Counted from the first letter of the stretch, positions 10,241 through 16,971 are shown. The stretch is DNA of 64,000 nt from JBMYYR01 sp965243605 (GCA_965243605.1 CBDEVQ010000055.1:1-64000), one strand, 5' to 3'. Notes: generated from the letters alone by a model not told the origin. Numbers and translations are program-made.

Positions 10241-10720
10241 ATGGATAAGGTATTTTTAGGAGAAAATTCAATAAAGTTGAATAGTGAAGTTAAGAATAAT
10301 CATATTTCAAGAGGTTTATTTTTAAGTTTAAAATTAATAATATTCACTATTGTTATGTCAGGACTTCTGTTTTTCACCTTTCAGAGTATGTTGTTGAAAT
10401 TATCTTCTGTGATTATATTACCCATTCTACTAGGACTTGATATTTATAAGAATATAAAGAGGGAAGAGTTAATATTATTAAAGGTAGAAAGGGAGTCAAG
10501 TCTTTATACAATAGATGTTTTATTGAAAAATGAAAGAATAACCTATAGTTATCAAAAAATAAATAAAAATGAATTTAATACTAAGAAGGGAGAATTAAGA
10601 ATTATCCTTGAAGATAATGCAAGCTTACAGTTTACACCGAATTATTATTGGGATTTTTATCATCTTAATAAACTCTATGAATGGCTAGGTAGTAATCACG
10701 TTTACAAGTATGAAAAATAA
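10241..10720 (+). CDS. Small membrane protein of unknown function
   Basis: A 159-residue protein that I do not recognise. Residues about 25-75 contain two closely spaced hydrophobic segments (around FLSLKLIIFTIVMSGLLFF and LSSVIILPILLGLDIY), followed by a soluble tail of about 95 residues ending in a tryptophan/tyrosine-rich stretch. The ATG at 10241 was chosen; a GTG two codons upstream in the same frame is possible. Codon use is very AT-rich, like the other orphan genes of this region. By position it could be a membrane-bound immunity protein of the polymorphic-toxin debris, but no sequence feature proves it. Confidence 0.55.
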   Translation: MDKVFLGENSIKLNSEVKNNHISRGLFLSLKLIIFTIVMSGLLFFTFQSMLLKLSSVIILPILLGLDIYKNIKREELILLKVERESSLYTIDVLLKNERITYSYQKINKNEFNTKKGELRIILEDNASLQFTPNYYWDFYHLNKLYEWLGSNHVYKYEK

Positions 10721-10949
10721 GAATTAATATTTTTATTATTGAAGTAAACACTTTATTTTTCGGTTCAAGAAATTCTGAGCTGGGGAAATTCATTTTAAGA
10801 AGTCTCTACTCAGAGGTAATATTTATTCAAACAAAGAAAAGTGCCATATATACAATAAATTTATTATACGAGAGTAATAGTTGTTATCTTATTGATTATT
10901 TGTTTCTTTGACGTTGATTAATGATAAAAAAAATAAAAGATAAAAAGTC

Positions 10950-11585
10950 ATGAGAAAATATTTATTGACAATTGGAGTGTTATTAAGTTTAAGTTTGTCT
11001 GCTCAGAATTGGAATTTTTTTAACACCGGTATAGGATCTGATTTATCTGATGAGCTTATTATTTCATCTCCATATACGAGTATACAAGGGTTTGATTTTG
11101 AATATAAAATATCAAATAATACTTCTTCAGATTTACCGATGTTTAATTTAGAAATCGTATTAAGTAACTATAATGGTTCAAATTGGACTTGCAATGCTGT
11201 AACTCAGTATAATCAAGTTATTCAAGCTGGAGATTCATTAGTTTATTCATTTACTGCATTAAATAATGAAAATGATGGTTTTGAGATTTTATATACAAGA
11301 ATAATAAACAGTTCAGACCCTTCAGAGTATTATGAATCAAGATGTTCTGTAGAAATGGAAAATGTTACCATAGGTTCATGGTCATATTATATTCTTTGTC
11401 CTTATAGTGGAGACCTTAATGTTACAGAAGAGGAGTTATCAAAGCCTAATATTGTTTCTACTTCATATTATAATTTTCTAGGTCAAGAAGTTTCTAACCC
11501 AGAACTTAATCAAATATACATTGCGAAACAAATTACAGATAATGGAGAAGTGATTTATGAAAAGGTCTATTATATGGGTTATTAA
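10950..11585 (+). CDS. Secreted protein with T9SS-like C-terminal tail
   Basis: A 211-residue exported protein of unknown function. It starts with a clear signal peptide (MRKYLLTIGVLLSLSLSAQ). The middle looks like a beta-sandwich, with alternating hydrophobic strands around residues 30-130. The last about 45 residues (SYYNFLGQEV, then IYIAKQ and VIYEKVYY) follow the pattern of the type A T9SS sorting domain, in which a YYD.xGR-like strand is followed by GIYI and a final K-V strand, so it is probably sent out by the type IX system. It is monocistronic. A degenerate IS1-type left end begins 62 bases downstream. Function unassigned. Confidence 0.6.
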   Translation: MRKYLLTIGVLLSLSLSAQNWNFFNTGIGSDLSDELIISSPYTSIQGFDFEYKISNNTSSDLPMFNLEIVLSNYNGSNWTCNAVTQYNQVIQAGDSLVYSFTALNNENDGFEILYTRIINSSDPSEYYESRCSVEMENVTIGSWSYYILCPYSGDLNVTEEELSKPNIVSTSYYNFLGQEVSNPELNQIYIAKQITDNGEVIYEKVYYMGY

Positions 11586-11646
11586 CGTACAGTATGATAA
11601 TAAAAGTAATGTTTTTCAGAGAATAAACAGGCTTTCTTAATAGTAT

Positions 11647-11821
11647 GGTAACGTCGTAAATGAGGTAGTGAAAGTTATATTATTAAATCCTCAATTTACC
11701 TGTAAATAGTGTGGTTGTAATGTCTGTGCCTAAAATTTATCAGAAAGAGAATTTACCCATTATGATATTTTTAAAGCCTTAAAACCTCGAGTACAATTCC
11801 TTCGGATAAATATACTAAACA
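11647..11821 (+). mobile_element. Decayed IS1-family left end carrying an acetyltransferase fragment
   Basis: Starts with GGTAACGTCGTAAATGAGG, a variant of the left end of the intact IS1-family copy at 12458. About 124 bases on it holds TTTAAAGCCTTAAAAC, also found in the leader of the remnant at 16816-17420 (at 16931). Between these, a 60-bp stretch (11692-11750) is a copy of the acetyltransferase gene. No transposase codons remain. Boundaries are approximate. Confidence 0.5.
11692..11753 (+). pseudogene. Duplicated fragment of the acetyltransferase gene
   Basis: Aligns without gaps to 9912-9973. Over the first 59 bases 55 are identical, and most differences are third-position or silent, coding NLP.NSVVVMSVPKIYQK in both. 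Only this internal part of the 3' half is present, with no start, so it is a relic of a second, diverged copy rather than a gene. Confidence 0.8.
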
Positions 11822-12508
11822 ATGAGGAAATTAATAAGTATAGGTATTCTTATACTTTTTTCTTGTGTAGATAATGAAAAAGTATTTGAAATTAGTAAAC
11901 CTGATGGTACAATGATTAAAATTATTGGGGAGATAGAGCCAGTTTGGTCTGGTTCTTTCTTTGTGTATGATTCTAATGAAAATCTGTCAGCAACAGGAAG
12001 TATTTTAAACGGAATGGCTGATGGGATATTTCAATACTATAAAGATAATAAACTTACAAGAACCTGTATGTATAAAGAGGATAACTTGGAAGGTGAAATG
12101 AAATGGTTTTATAGTAATGGTAAAATCGAAAAGATTACTAATTATACTGATGGGAAGAAAAATGGAGAGTCATTTATGTACGATTCTTTAGGAACTCTAA
12201 TTGAATATAGGTATAATAGTAAATATGATAAATATACTTTGTTTGGGTTAAAGTATGGTGTTAATTTAGAATATAGAGGAGATCCTTTTATTGATATTAT
12301 TCCTAACAAAAATTATTTGAGTGATTTAGTTTATGTAGAAAAGGGTGATACAATAATCTTAGATTTAACGATTCCTAGTCCTCCTAAATGTGATTTTTTA
12401 CTTACAGTACAAAAAATTAGGAAAGGTGAAAAAGATGTGCTAGATATAGTCAAAGTGGGTAATGTATCAAATCAGGTGATAGGGGTTATTTATCGATTAA
12501 GTTGTTGA
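11822..12508 (+). CDS. YwqK/MORN-repeat lipoprotein, 3' end replaced by IS1 sequence
   Basis: A 228-residue putative lipoprotein: signal peptide with lipobox LFSC (Cys15), then MORN-like repeats of the YwqK type at about residues 50-130 (GSILNGMADGIFQYY, GEMKWFYSNGKIE, NYTDGKKNGESFMY). Related proteins are annotated as antitoxin or immunity partners of secreted toxins, and that role would fit the surroundings. The intact IS1-family element begins at 12458, inside the frame, so the last 16 codons (GNVSNQVIGVIYRLSC) and the stop are IS sequence. The original C-terminus is therefore lost; the truncation may or may not matter, since the repeat region is intact. Confidence 0.7.
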   Translation: MRKLISIGILILFSCVDNEKVFEISKPDGTMIKIIGEIEPVWSGSFFVYDSNENLSATGSILNGMADGIFQYYKDNKLTRTCMYKEDNLEGEMKWFYSNGKIEKITNYTDGKKNGESFMYDSLGTLIEYRYNSKYDKYTLFGLKYGVNLEYRGDPFIDIIPNKNYLSDLVYVEKGDTIILDLTIPSPPKCDFLLTVQKIRKGEKDVLDIVKVGNVSNQVIGVIYRLSC

Positions 12509-13307
12509 TTTTCAGTATGGATATTTTTGTTTGATCGAATTATTAAAATAATATATAGTTCATTGTTATATTTTAGTGTCTTAAAATGGCAATAAAATGG
12601 AATATTTAGAACATAGTTGTATCAAATCAGGTGATAATAAATCAATAGTACGAAACGGTAAAACCACAGATGGTCGCCAGCGTTATAAATGTAAGCTTTG
12701 TAGCAAACGATTCTTAAAGAATTATAGCTACAAAGCTTATTCATTTTCTATCAATAGTGAACTCGTAAATTTATTAAAGGAAGGTGTAGGAATACGAAGT
12801 ATGAGTCGATTATTAAATATTTCACCAACAACAGTGTTATCACGCATATTAAAATTATCCAAAAAAGTTAAAAAACCAATGATACCAAAAGGTAAGATAT
12901 ATGAAATGGATGAATTATGTACGTATATAAGACATAAAGGTAATCGAATATGGATTGCATATATCATCCGAAAAGATACAAGAGAAGTTATAGATTTTAA
13001 AGTTGGTAAACGCACAAACAAGACATTACGACATGTAGTAAATACGTTGTTGCTTTCGGATGCTAAACGAATATATACAGATAAGCTAAAACAATACAAA
13101 AGTTTAATACCAAGTAAGATTCATAAAACGACACAATACGGTACAAATCATAAAGAACGAATGAATGTTAATTTACGAACACATTTAAAACGTTTAAGTA
13201 GAAAAACGATTTGTTATAGCAAGAGTTTAGTGATGTTAAATGCATGTTTAATATTGTATTTTTGGGGTTAGCGGATTGTGATTTTTTTGTATTAATAAAT
13301 GTTTACC
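12458..13307 (+). mobile_element. IS1-family insertion sequence
   Basis: The left end GGTAATGTATCAAATCAGG resembles the IS1 terminal repeat (GGTGATGCTGCC...) and recurs six more times in the region as variants. The transposase starts 139 bases inside; the same spacing is seen in two decayed copies. The right end is placed at the ACC ending at 13307 because its complement starts GGTAAACAT, but the match to the left end is weak there, and the 9-bp flanks (GTCAAAGTG, TCTAATCGT) are not a target duplication. The right boundary is thus uncertain. Confidence 0.7.
12597..13271 (+). CDS. IS1-family transposase, single open frame
   Basis: A 224-residue transposase close to the 232 residues of the IS1 InsAB' fusion. 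The InsA-like N-terminus has a zinc-finger-like region (NGKTTDGRQRYKCKLCSKRF, residues 20-39) and a helix-turn-helix (GVGIRSMSRLLNISPTTVL, 64-82). The catalytic DDE residues are visible: D105 (YEMDELCTY), D162 (IYTDKLKQY) and E187 (NHKERMNVNLR), followed by the IS1 signature LKRLSRKTICYSKS. Unlike classical IS1 there is no frameshift between insA and insB; both parts are in one frame. The first cysteine pair of the finger is incomplete (only C8). It is intact and possibly active. Confidence 0.9.
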   Translation: MEYLEHSCIKSGDNKSIVRNGKTTDGRQRYKCKLCSKRFLKNYSYKAYSFSINSELVNLLKEGVGIRSMSRLLNISPTTVLSRILKLSKKVKKPMIPKGKIYEMDELCTYIRHKGNRIWIAYIIRKDTREVIDFKVGKRTNKTLRHVVNTLLLSDAKRIYTDKLKQYKSLIPSKIHKTTQYGTNHKERMNVNLRTHLKRLSRKTICYSKSLVMLNACLILYFWG

Positions 13308-13310
13308 TCT

Positions 13311-13333
13311 AATCGTAGTTTGCAACTACGATT
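13311..13333. repeat. Short perfect inverted repeat
   Basis: AATCGTAGTT and AACTACGATT flank a 3-base spacer TGC, 4 bases after the proposed IS1 right end. Too short a T run follows for a good terminator. It may be another of the small hairpin repeats seen further right. Confidence 0.7.
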
Positions 13334-13358
13334 CCTTATTGACTGAATGTTTTAATGA

Positions 13359-13499
13359 TGTAGGAGTGTAGAGTATAGTTTGCAAATACCTCGAGAGGCA
13401 AGTCAAGAATTTCATAGAGCATGGAATATAACAAAAAACACTATTGCAGAACTTAAAGATAAAATTAGTGAGACAAAAACGACTAATAAAGTTGAATAG
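13359..13499 (+). pseudogene. Toxin-like C-terminal fragment
   Basis: An open frame without a start, beginning after a stop at 13356, ends at a TAG and reads SLQIPREASQEFHRAWN, then NTIAELKDKISET and KVE. The IPRE...FHRAWN pattern looks like the tail of polymorphic (Rhs-borne) toxins, but this is my recognition of a pattern, not a proven family. It is followed 69 bases later by the start of the small split gene at 13568, the order expected for toxin then immunity gene. Confidence 0.4.
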
Positions 13500-13639
13500 T
13501 CAATTAGGCCCTAATGATGAAATAATGACTGATTATTCTCTAAATGGTGTTATTAAAAGGTGAATTTATGATAAAAGTATTATTTTGTTTTATTATGTCA
13601 GTACTGGTATGATATTCCTACAAAATTTGGTAGAAAAAG

Positions 13640-14506
13640 TTAAGCCACTCGTTTAATTTGTTTGTATCTTAATTCTTGTTCTTTTTCGGTAGGTGTTTTG
13701 TAGTCTAGAGTAGAGTGTAATCTAGAGTTATTATACCAGTTCATATATTTAAAGATTTCGGTCTCCAAATGTTTCTTAGATTCAAATGTAATGAGGTAGC
13801 ATAGTTCAGTTTTAATTGTTTTAAAAAAAGACTCGGCAACGGCATTATCCCAGCAATTTCCTTTTCTACTCATAGATTGTTTCGCTTTTGTATTTAAGTT
13901 AATAATCTGTTTAAAATCATCACATGTATATTGTACTCCACGATCCGAGTGTAATATAAAGTCATCTTCTATATTTCGATTTAATCGCGCATGTTTCCAA
14001 GCTGTAATAACAGTATCTGTAGCTGTTAGATTAGAACTTACAGACCACCCTACAACCTTACGGTCTGCTAAATCAATCATTGTAGTTAAATATTGCCAGG
14101 TCTGATTAACTTTGATATAAGTAATATCCGATACCCATACTTTCCCAAGTTCTAATACCTCAAAATTCCGATCTAAATGATTTTCTTCTACTCTATGACT
14201 ATGATTTGAGTCCGTTGTATTAGTAAATTTCCTACGTGTCTTAGAATATAGCCCCATTTCTTTCATCAATCTAGAAATATAAGACCTCGAGTAAAAAACA
14301 CCTTTTCTCTCTAGAGCTTTTTGGAGTTTAGGAGCTCCGTACAATCCTCTATTTTCTGCATAAACCGCTTGAATAGACTCTTTTAATTCTATTGTGATGC
14401 TAGAACGTTCTATATCTAGCCTACGTTTCCATGAATAATACGCATTAGAACTTATATTTAAAGACTTACACATCTTCTCGACACAATAGGTTGCTGAATA
14501 TTCCAA
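13640..14506 (-). CDS. IS3-family transposase OrfB (catalytic part)
   Basis: A 288-residue rve-type integrase-core transposase. It has the HTH_21-like N-terminal region (SIQAVYAENRGLYGAPK), then the DDE residues D127 (VWVSDITYI), D188 (LHSDRGVQY) and E225 (NCWDNAVAESFF). The free-standing ATG is probably not used for the active enzyme: a -1 frameshift in orfA joins the frames (see 14554-14560) and gives a continuous OrfAB in which the region upstream of the ATG reads RYAIILEYSATYCVEKMC, typical of this family. Confidence 0.93.
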   Translation of the reverse strand: MEYSATYCVEKMCKSLNISSNAYYSWKRRLDIERSSITIELKESIQAVYAENRGLYGAPKLQKALERKGVFYSRSYISRLMKEMGLYSKTRRKFTNTTDSNHSHRVEENHLDRNFEVLELGKVWVSDITYIKVNQTWQYLTTMIDLADRKVVGWSVSSNLTATDTVITAWKHARLNRNIEDDFILHSDRGVQYTCDDFKQIINLNTKAKQSMSRKGNCWDNAVAESFFKTIKTELCYLITFESKKHLETEIFKYMNWYNNSRLHSTLDYKTPTEKEQELRYKQIKRVA

Positions 14507-14508
14507 AA

Positions 14509-14814
14509 TTATAGCGTACCTGTTCTGTCTTTCTTGGAGAAAATGCTTACTGCCTTTTTTAAGATGTCACGTTCCATGGTTACATCTTTTAATTTTTCTT
14601 TTAAATGCTTTAGTTCTTTTTGTTCATCAGTCAAAGCTGCATTGCCTCTGCCCGTAAAACTGGGACGCTTTGGGTTTAAATATTCTCGACGCCAACGATA
14701 TAACATATTCAAATTTATTGAATATTCAGACGATAAGCTAGACATCGATTGTCCGCCTTTGTATAAATCCATTATCATTAACTTAAAGGATTCTTCGTAA
14801 GTACTTCTCTTCAT
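14509..14814 (-). CDS. IS3-family OrfA (DNA-binding part)
   Basis: A 101-residue HTH_Tnp_1 protein. The helix-turn-helix is in residues about 8-50 (YEESFKLMIMDLYKGGQS, SMSSLSSEYSINLNMLYRW) and a leucine-zipper-like coiled coil follows (LKHLKEKLKDVTMERDILKKA). It binds the IS ends and acts as the N-terminal part of the OrfAB transposase after frameshifting. Confidence 0.92.
   Translation of the reverse strand: MKRSTYEESFKLMIMDLYKGGQSMSSLSSEYSINLNMLYRWRREYLNPKRPSFTGRGNAALTDEQKELKHLKEKLKDVTMERDILKKAVSIFSKKDRTGTL
14554..14560 (-). promoter_or_regulatory. A6G slippery heptamer for -1 frameshift in the IS3 element
   Basis: On the minus strand the codons TTA AAA AAG of orfA contain A AAA AAG, the classic slippery site of IS3-family elements. 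A -1 shift here leaves the orfA frame and enters a frame that is open through to orfB. Confidence 0.75.
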
Positions 14815-15153
14815 AACTGCTAAAATAAGTTTTGTCTTAACTTACTCTACCAACAAAGGTAGAAATACCACCCTTTAAAACTCATGATACTATTAAATTT
14901 GGTGGATTATTAGACGATACTGTATATGTTAAATTATACATAGAAGATTGTAAAGGGAAGGCAATTGCTAAATATTATAAAAATAATAATAAATTGGATT
15001 ATATATGTTCATATTTAAATGCAACAGATACAATTGTCGATATTCTTGTGGCTGAATCTTTTGAAACAGGTGAAGTTTTAAAGATTGATTCAAGTTTTAA
15101 ATACTATAAGCTTGAACCAGAGTCTTGTACAAATTATCATGAAGAATTTTAGG

Positions 15154-15197
15154 GGTAACGTAGTAAACTGGGTAATGTATCAAATTGATTATGCCTA
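15154..15197 (+). repeat. Two tandem IS1-type left-end fragments
   Basis: GGTAACGTAGTAAACTG (from 15154) is directly followed by GGTAATGTATCAAATTG (from 15171). Both are variants of the left end of the intact element at 12458. No transposase codons follow; instead an Rhs fragment begins at 15198. This looks like nested insertion and deletion. Confidence 0.65.
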
Positions 15198-15410
15198 GGA
15201 CGTTGGTTGAGTTTAGATCCATTAATGGCTAAATATCCAAATCAAAGTCCCTGAAGGAATACTACGAGTTAAGAAAATCATTAAGTATAGAAGATGCAGT
15301 ATGGGGAACTTGGTCAGGGAAACAGGCCAAATAAGCCAAATAAGCAGGCTTTAAAAATGTTACAGTTCAGGAGAGTGCAAATGGTGTTGAGGCTATATTT
15401 ACAAGGTAGG
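15198..15410 (+). pseudogene. Rhs core fragment plus broken toxin C-terminal domain
   Basis: Bases 15198-15254 read GRWLSLDPLMAKYPNQSP and stop; RWLSLDPL.AKYP is the hallmark end of the Rhs/YD-repeat core. Overlapping in another frame, 15251-15410 reads LKEYYELRKSL, SIEDAVWGTWSGKQ, then, after an 18-base insert made of two copies of GCCAAATAA that adds two in-frame stops, AGFKNVTVQESANGVEAIFTR and a stop. This has the look of a polymorphic-toxin tail deleted onto the Rhs core. It ends 5 bases before the next gene, as toxin genes do before their immunity gene. Confidence 0.65.
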
Positions 15411-15415
15411 TTATT

Positions 15416-15697
15416 ATGAATAAAGGAGTGAACGTTTTAAATTGGTTCAGAGGAAGAAAAAAAGACGAAAGTTATATCCTTGCCTGTCGTTATATTAATT
15501 ATTCTTTTAGTATAGGAGATACTCTGTCATTAAATGGTGTTAGTATATTAAGAATCTTGGAGGTAGTTAGAGTAAATAAAGCTCCTGAATTTAATTCAAT
15601 TTTGTTTGAAGTTGAAAAAACTAGTGAATGTGAGTTAAAAATGTTTGAACTTATTGGATGTTACCTCAAAATAGAAAAGGGTAACGTAGTGAACTAG
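15416..15697 (+). CDS. Small putative immunity protein, last codons from IS1 end
   Basis: A 93-residue soluble protein (MNKGVNVLNWFRGRKKDES...) of unknown family, starting 5 bases after the broken toxin tail. This toxin-then-small-gene order is the reason to suspect an immunity protein; nothing in the sequence itself proves it. An IS1-type left end begins at 15680 (GGTAACGTAGTGAAC), so the final residues GNVVN and the TAG stop come from the insertion sequence, and the true C-terminus may be lost. Confidence 0.5.
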   Translation: MNKGVNVLNWFRGRKKDESYILACRYINYSFSIGDTLSLNGVSILRILEVVRVNKAPEFNSILFEVEKTSECELKMFELIGCYLKIEKGNVVN

Positions 15698-15862
15698 TTG
15701 ATGACTGTTATTTGTTATTTAAAATATTGATTTACAGTGTGATGTGTCAAATTGAATGGTGAATTTAATTTATCGTTTAAAATGTTGATTTCCAGTGTTG
15801 ATTTGATTCGCTAGTCTAAATAATCTATAAAGTATCTATTCTAGTAATGGTCAAAACCTACA
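15680..15862 (+). repeat. IS1-type left end and leader, decayed
   Basis: Starts GGTAACGTAGTGAACTAG. A partial internal duplication is visible: TTTAAAATATTGATTTACAG (about 15718) and TTTAAAATGTTGATTTCCAG (about 15776), and TGTCAAATTGAATGGTGAAT at about 15745 matches the start of the transposase frame in the remnant at 16994. No intact coding sequence. Confidence 0.55.
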
Positions 15863-16038
15863 TCCCGAATCCTTTGGGTAATGTATCAAATCAGGTGATA
15901 ACTTTTGTTTATCTGTTAAATTGTTGATTTACAGCATTTGTTTTGTAGTTTGATCGAGTTTTAAGAGTGATATATAGTTCATTATTATATTTTTAGTGTC
16001 TTAAATGGCTTTAACCCGAGCGTTAGCGAACACATGAA

Positions 16039-16063
16039 CACCAAAACGTAAAATTATTTGGTG
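16039..16063. repeat. Hairpin repeat type B, copy 1
   Basis: CACCAAA and TTTGGTG arms around an 11-base loop, followed by AATAAATGGA. Preceded by CATGAA. Absent from the matching place in the intact IS1 copy, so it is an insertion. The same unit is at 17312-17334. Confidence 0.7.
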
Positions 16064-16085
16064 AATAAATGGAATATTTAGAGCA

Positions 16086-16107
16086 TCCCGAATCCTTTGT
16101 TTCGGGA
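16086..16107. repeat. Hairpin repeat type A, copy 1
   Basis: TCCCGAA and TTCGGGA arms around TCCTTTGT, followed by CACGTAGATG. Inserted in the transposase start region of the decayed IS1 copy. Full copy 2 is at 16972-16993, and a truncated copy (TCCCGAATCCTTTG) at 15863-15876. Confidence 0.75.
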
Positions 16108-16253
16108 CACGTAGATGTATCAAATTTGTTGATAGGAATATAATATTAAAAACGGAAAAGCTAGTAACGGAAAACAGCGTTATAAATGTATGCTTTGTAG
16201 TAAACGGTTCTTATAGAAATATCGGGTAAACAAGCCCAACACAATGGCCTTAA

Positions 16254-16442
16254 TTAGGTAATGTTGGAGAGGGTGTACAGGAAAATTCAGGTTGGTTTTA
16301 TTATGTTGCAGCCATCCTAAATGGAATTGTTTATGATAAACTTACATGAGAAGAAGGGATGCCATTAGAGCAATATAAAAACCTTTTTGAAGATAGGAAT
16401 ATCATTAATTTTAAAGAAAGTGAAAAAAGAACTGTTAAATAG
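16254..16442 (+). pseudogene. Broken toxin-like C-terminal fragment
   Basis: An open frame without a start reads LGNVGEGVQENSGWFYYVAA, then ILNGIVYDKLT, an in-frame TGA (16347), then EEGMPLEQYKNLFEDR and ends KRTVK with TAG. One point mutation therefore separates it from a continuous tail of 62 residues. It ends 6 bases before the next small gene. Family not recognised; toxin role is inferred from the order only. Confidence 0.4.
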
Positions 16443-16448
16443 TAGTTT

Positions 16449-16820
16449 ATGAAAGATAAAATTGATTTTTATATCTCAATTATTGAAAGACTTATGAAAT
16501 CACCAGATGTGTTGATTTCGTCAAAGCCAAAACTATTTTCAAATTACAAAGCATATATAGAAGGTATGTTTTTATTCCAAAAGAGATTTTTTGGGGTCAA
16601 TATGGAAAGAATAATTTCTGAGTGGTATCAATCTAAGGCAGAGATTAAAGCTCCAAATATGTATTGGTTTGCTCAATTTTCATTGACATATAAAGATAAG
16701 TCAGAAGAAGATGAAATATTAATTTTTCTTAAAACCTTGCATGATTTTTTAACCTCAAAATATCTGAGTAATTTACTAGTAACCCCTCAGGAAAATTGGA
16801 ATGAGCACTTTCTTGGGTAA
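16449..16820 (+). CDS. Small orphan protein, possible immunity protein
   Basis: A 123-residue, mostly helical soluble protein (MKDKIDFYISIIERLMKS...) with many aromatic residues (FFGVNMERIISEWYQS, NMYWFAQFSL). It is not recognised. It follows the broken frame at 16254-16442 by 6 bases, in toxin-immunity order. Its stop codon TAA is part of an IS1-type left end that starts at 16816 (GGTAATGTAGTAAAC), so the original gene may have been longer. Confidence 0.5.
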   Translation: MKDKIDFYISIIERLMKSPDVLISSKPKLFSNYKAYIEGMFLFQKRFFGVNMERIISEWYQSKAEIKAPNMYWFAQFSLTYKDKSEEDEILIFLKTLHDFLTSKYLSNLLVTPQENWNEHFLG

Positions 16821-16971
16821 TGTAGTAAACTTGGTGGTAATGTTATTCAATCGATTAAAATGCTGATATTCAAAGTTAAATTAAACGGTTAATCGTATTT
16901 TATGTAGGATACATATTTCATTACTATAATTTTAAAGCCTTAAAACGCTTTAGAATTGAAGATTTACAGCA

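Larger units (their letters stand above)
13610..14870 (-). mobile_element. IS3-family insertion sequence, about 1.26 kb
   Basis: Contains orfA and orfB on the minus strand, between imperfect terminal inverted repeats. The left end (from 13610, TGATATTCCTAC...) and the complement of the right end (from 14870, TGGTATTTCTAC...) match at 24 of 32 positions in the stretch ending GTTAAG. Ends begin with TG, as in IS3. No 3- or 4-bp target duplication is clear. Both frames look intact, and the element sits inside a small gene, so insertion is probably recent. Confidence 0.85.
13568..15152 (+). pseudogene. Small exported or immunity-type gene split by the IS3 element
   Basis: Two pieces flank the IS3 element. 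The 5' piece (13568-13609) codes a signal-peptide-like MIKVLFCFIMSVLV; a TGA formed at the IS edge stops it. The 3' piece (14871-15152) is open in one frame and reads FKTHDTIKFGG, LLDDTVYVKLYIEDCKGK and ends in NYHEEF. Together they give a protein of about 105 residues that I do not recognise. Its place after a toxin-like tail suggests an immunity gene. A decayed IS1-type left end starts two bases after its stop. Confidence 0.65.
15863..16230 (+). mobile_element. Decayed IS1-family copy interrupted by hairpin repeats
   Basis: Left end GGTAATGTATCAAATCAGG at 15877, directly abutting a truncated hairpin repeat (CATCCCGAATCCTTTG). The leader matches that of the intact copy (ATATATAGTTCATT, TAGTGTCTTAAA) but carries an extra block of about 54 bases before the transposase ATG at 16069; without it the leader is 138 bases, as in the intact copy. 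After 16 bases of coding sequence a second hairpin block (16086-16115) interrupts it. Zinc-finger codons (NGKQRYKCMLCSKRFL) remain at about 16170-16215, then a stop, then homology ends. Confidence 0.7.

Noticed and set aside
12737..13099. 120-codon minus-strand frame inside the IS1 transposase
   Set aside because: Overlaps the catalytic core of a clearly recognised transposase; shadow frame.
15198..15254. Idea that the GGTAAYGTA words are part of Rhs cassettes (coding GN.V.N)
   Set aside because: The fixed distance of 138-141 bases to IS1 transposase codons at three sites, and the likeness to the known IS1 end, favour insertion-sequence ends.
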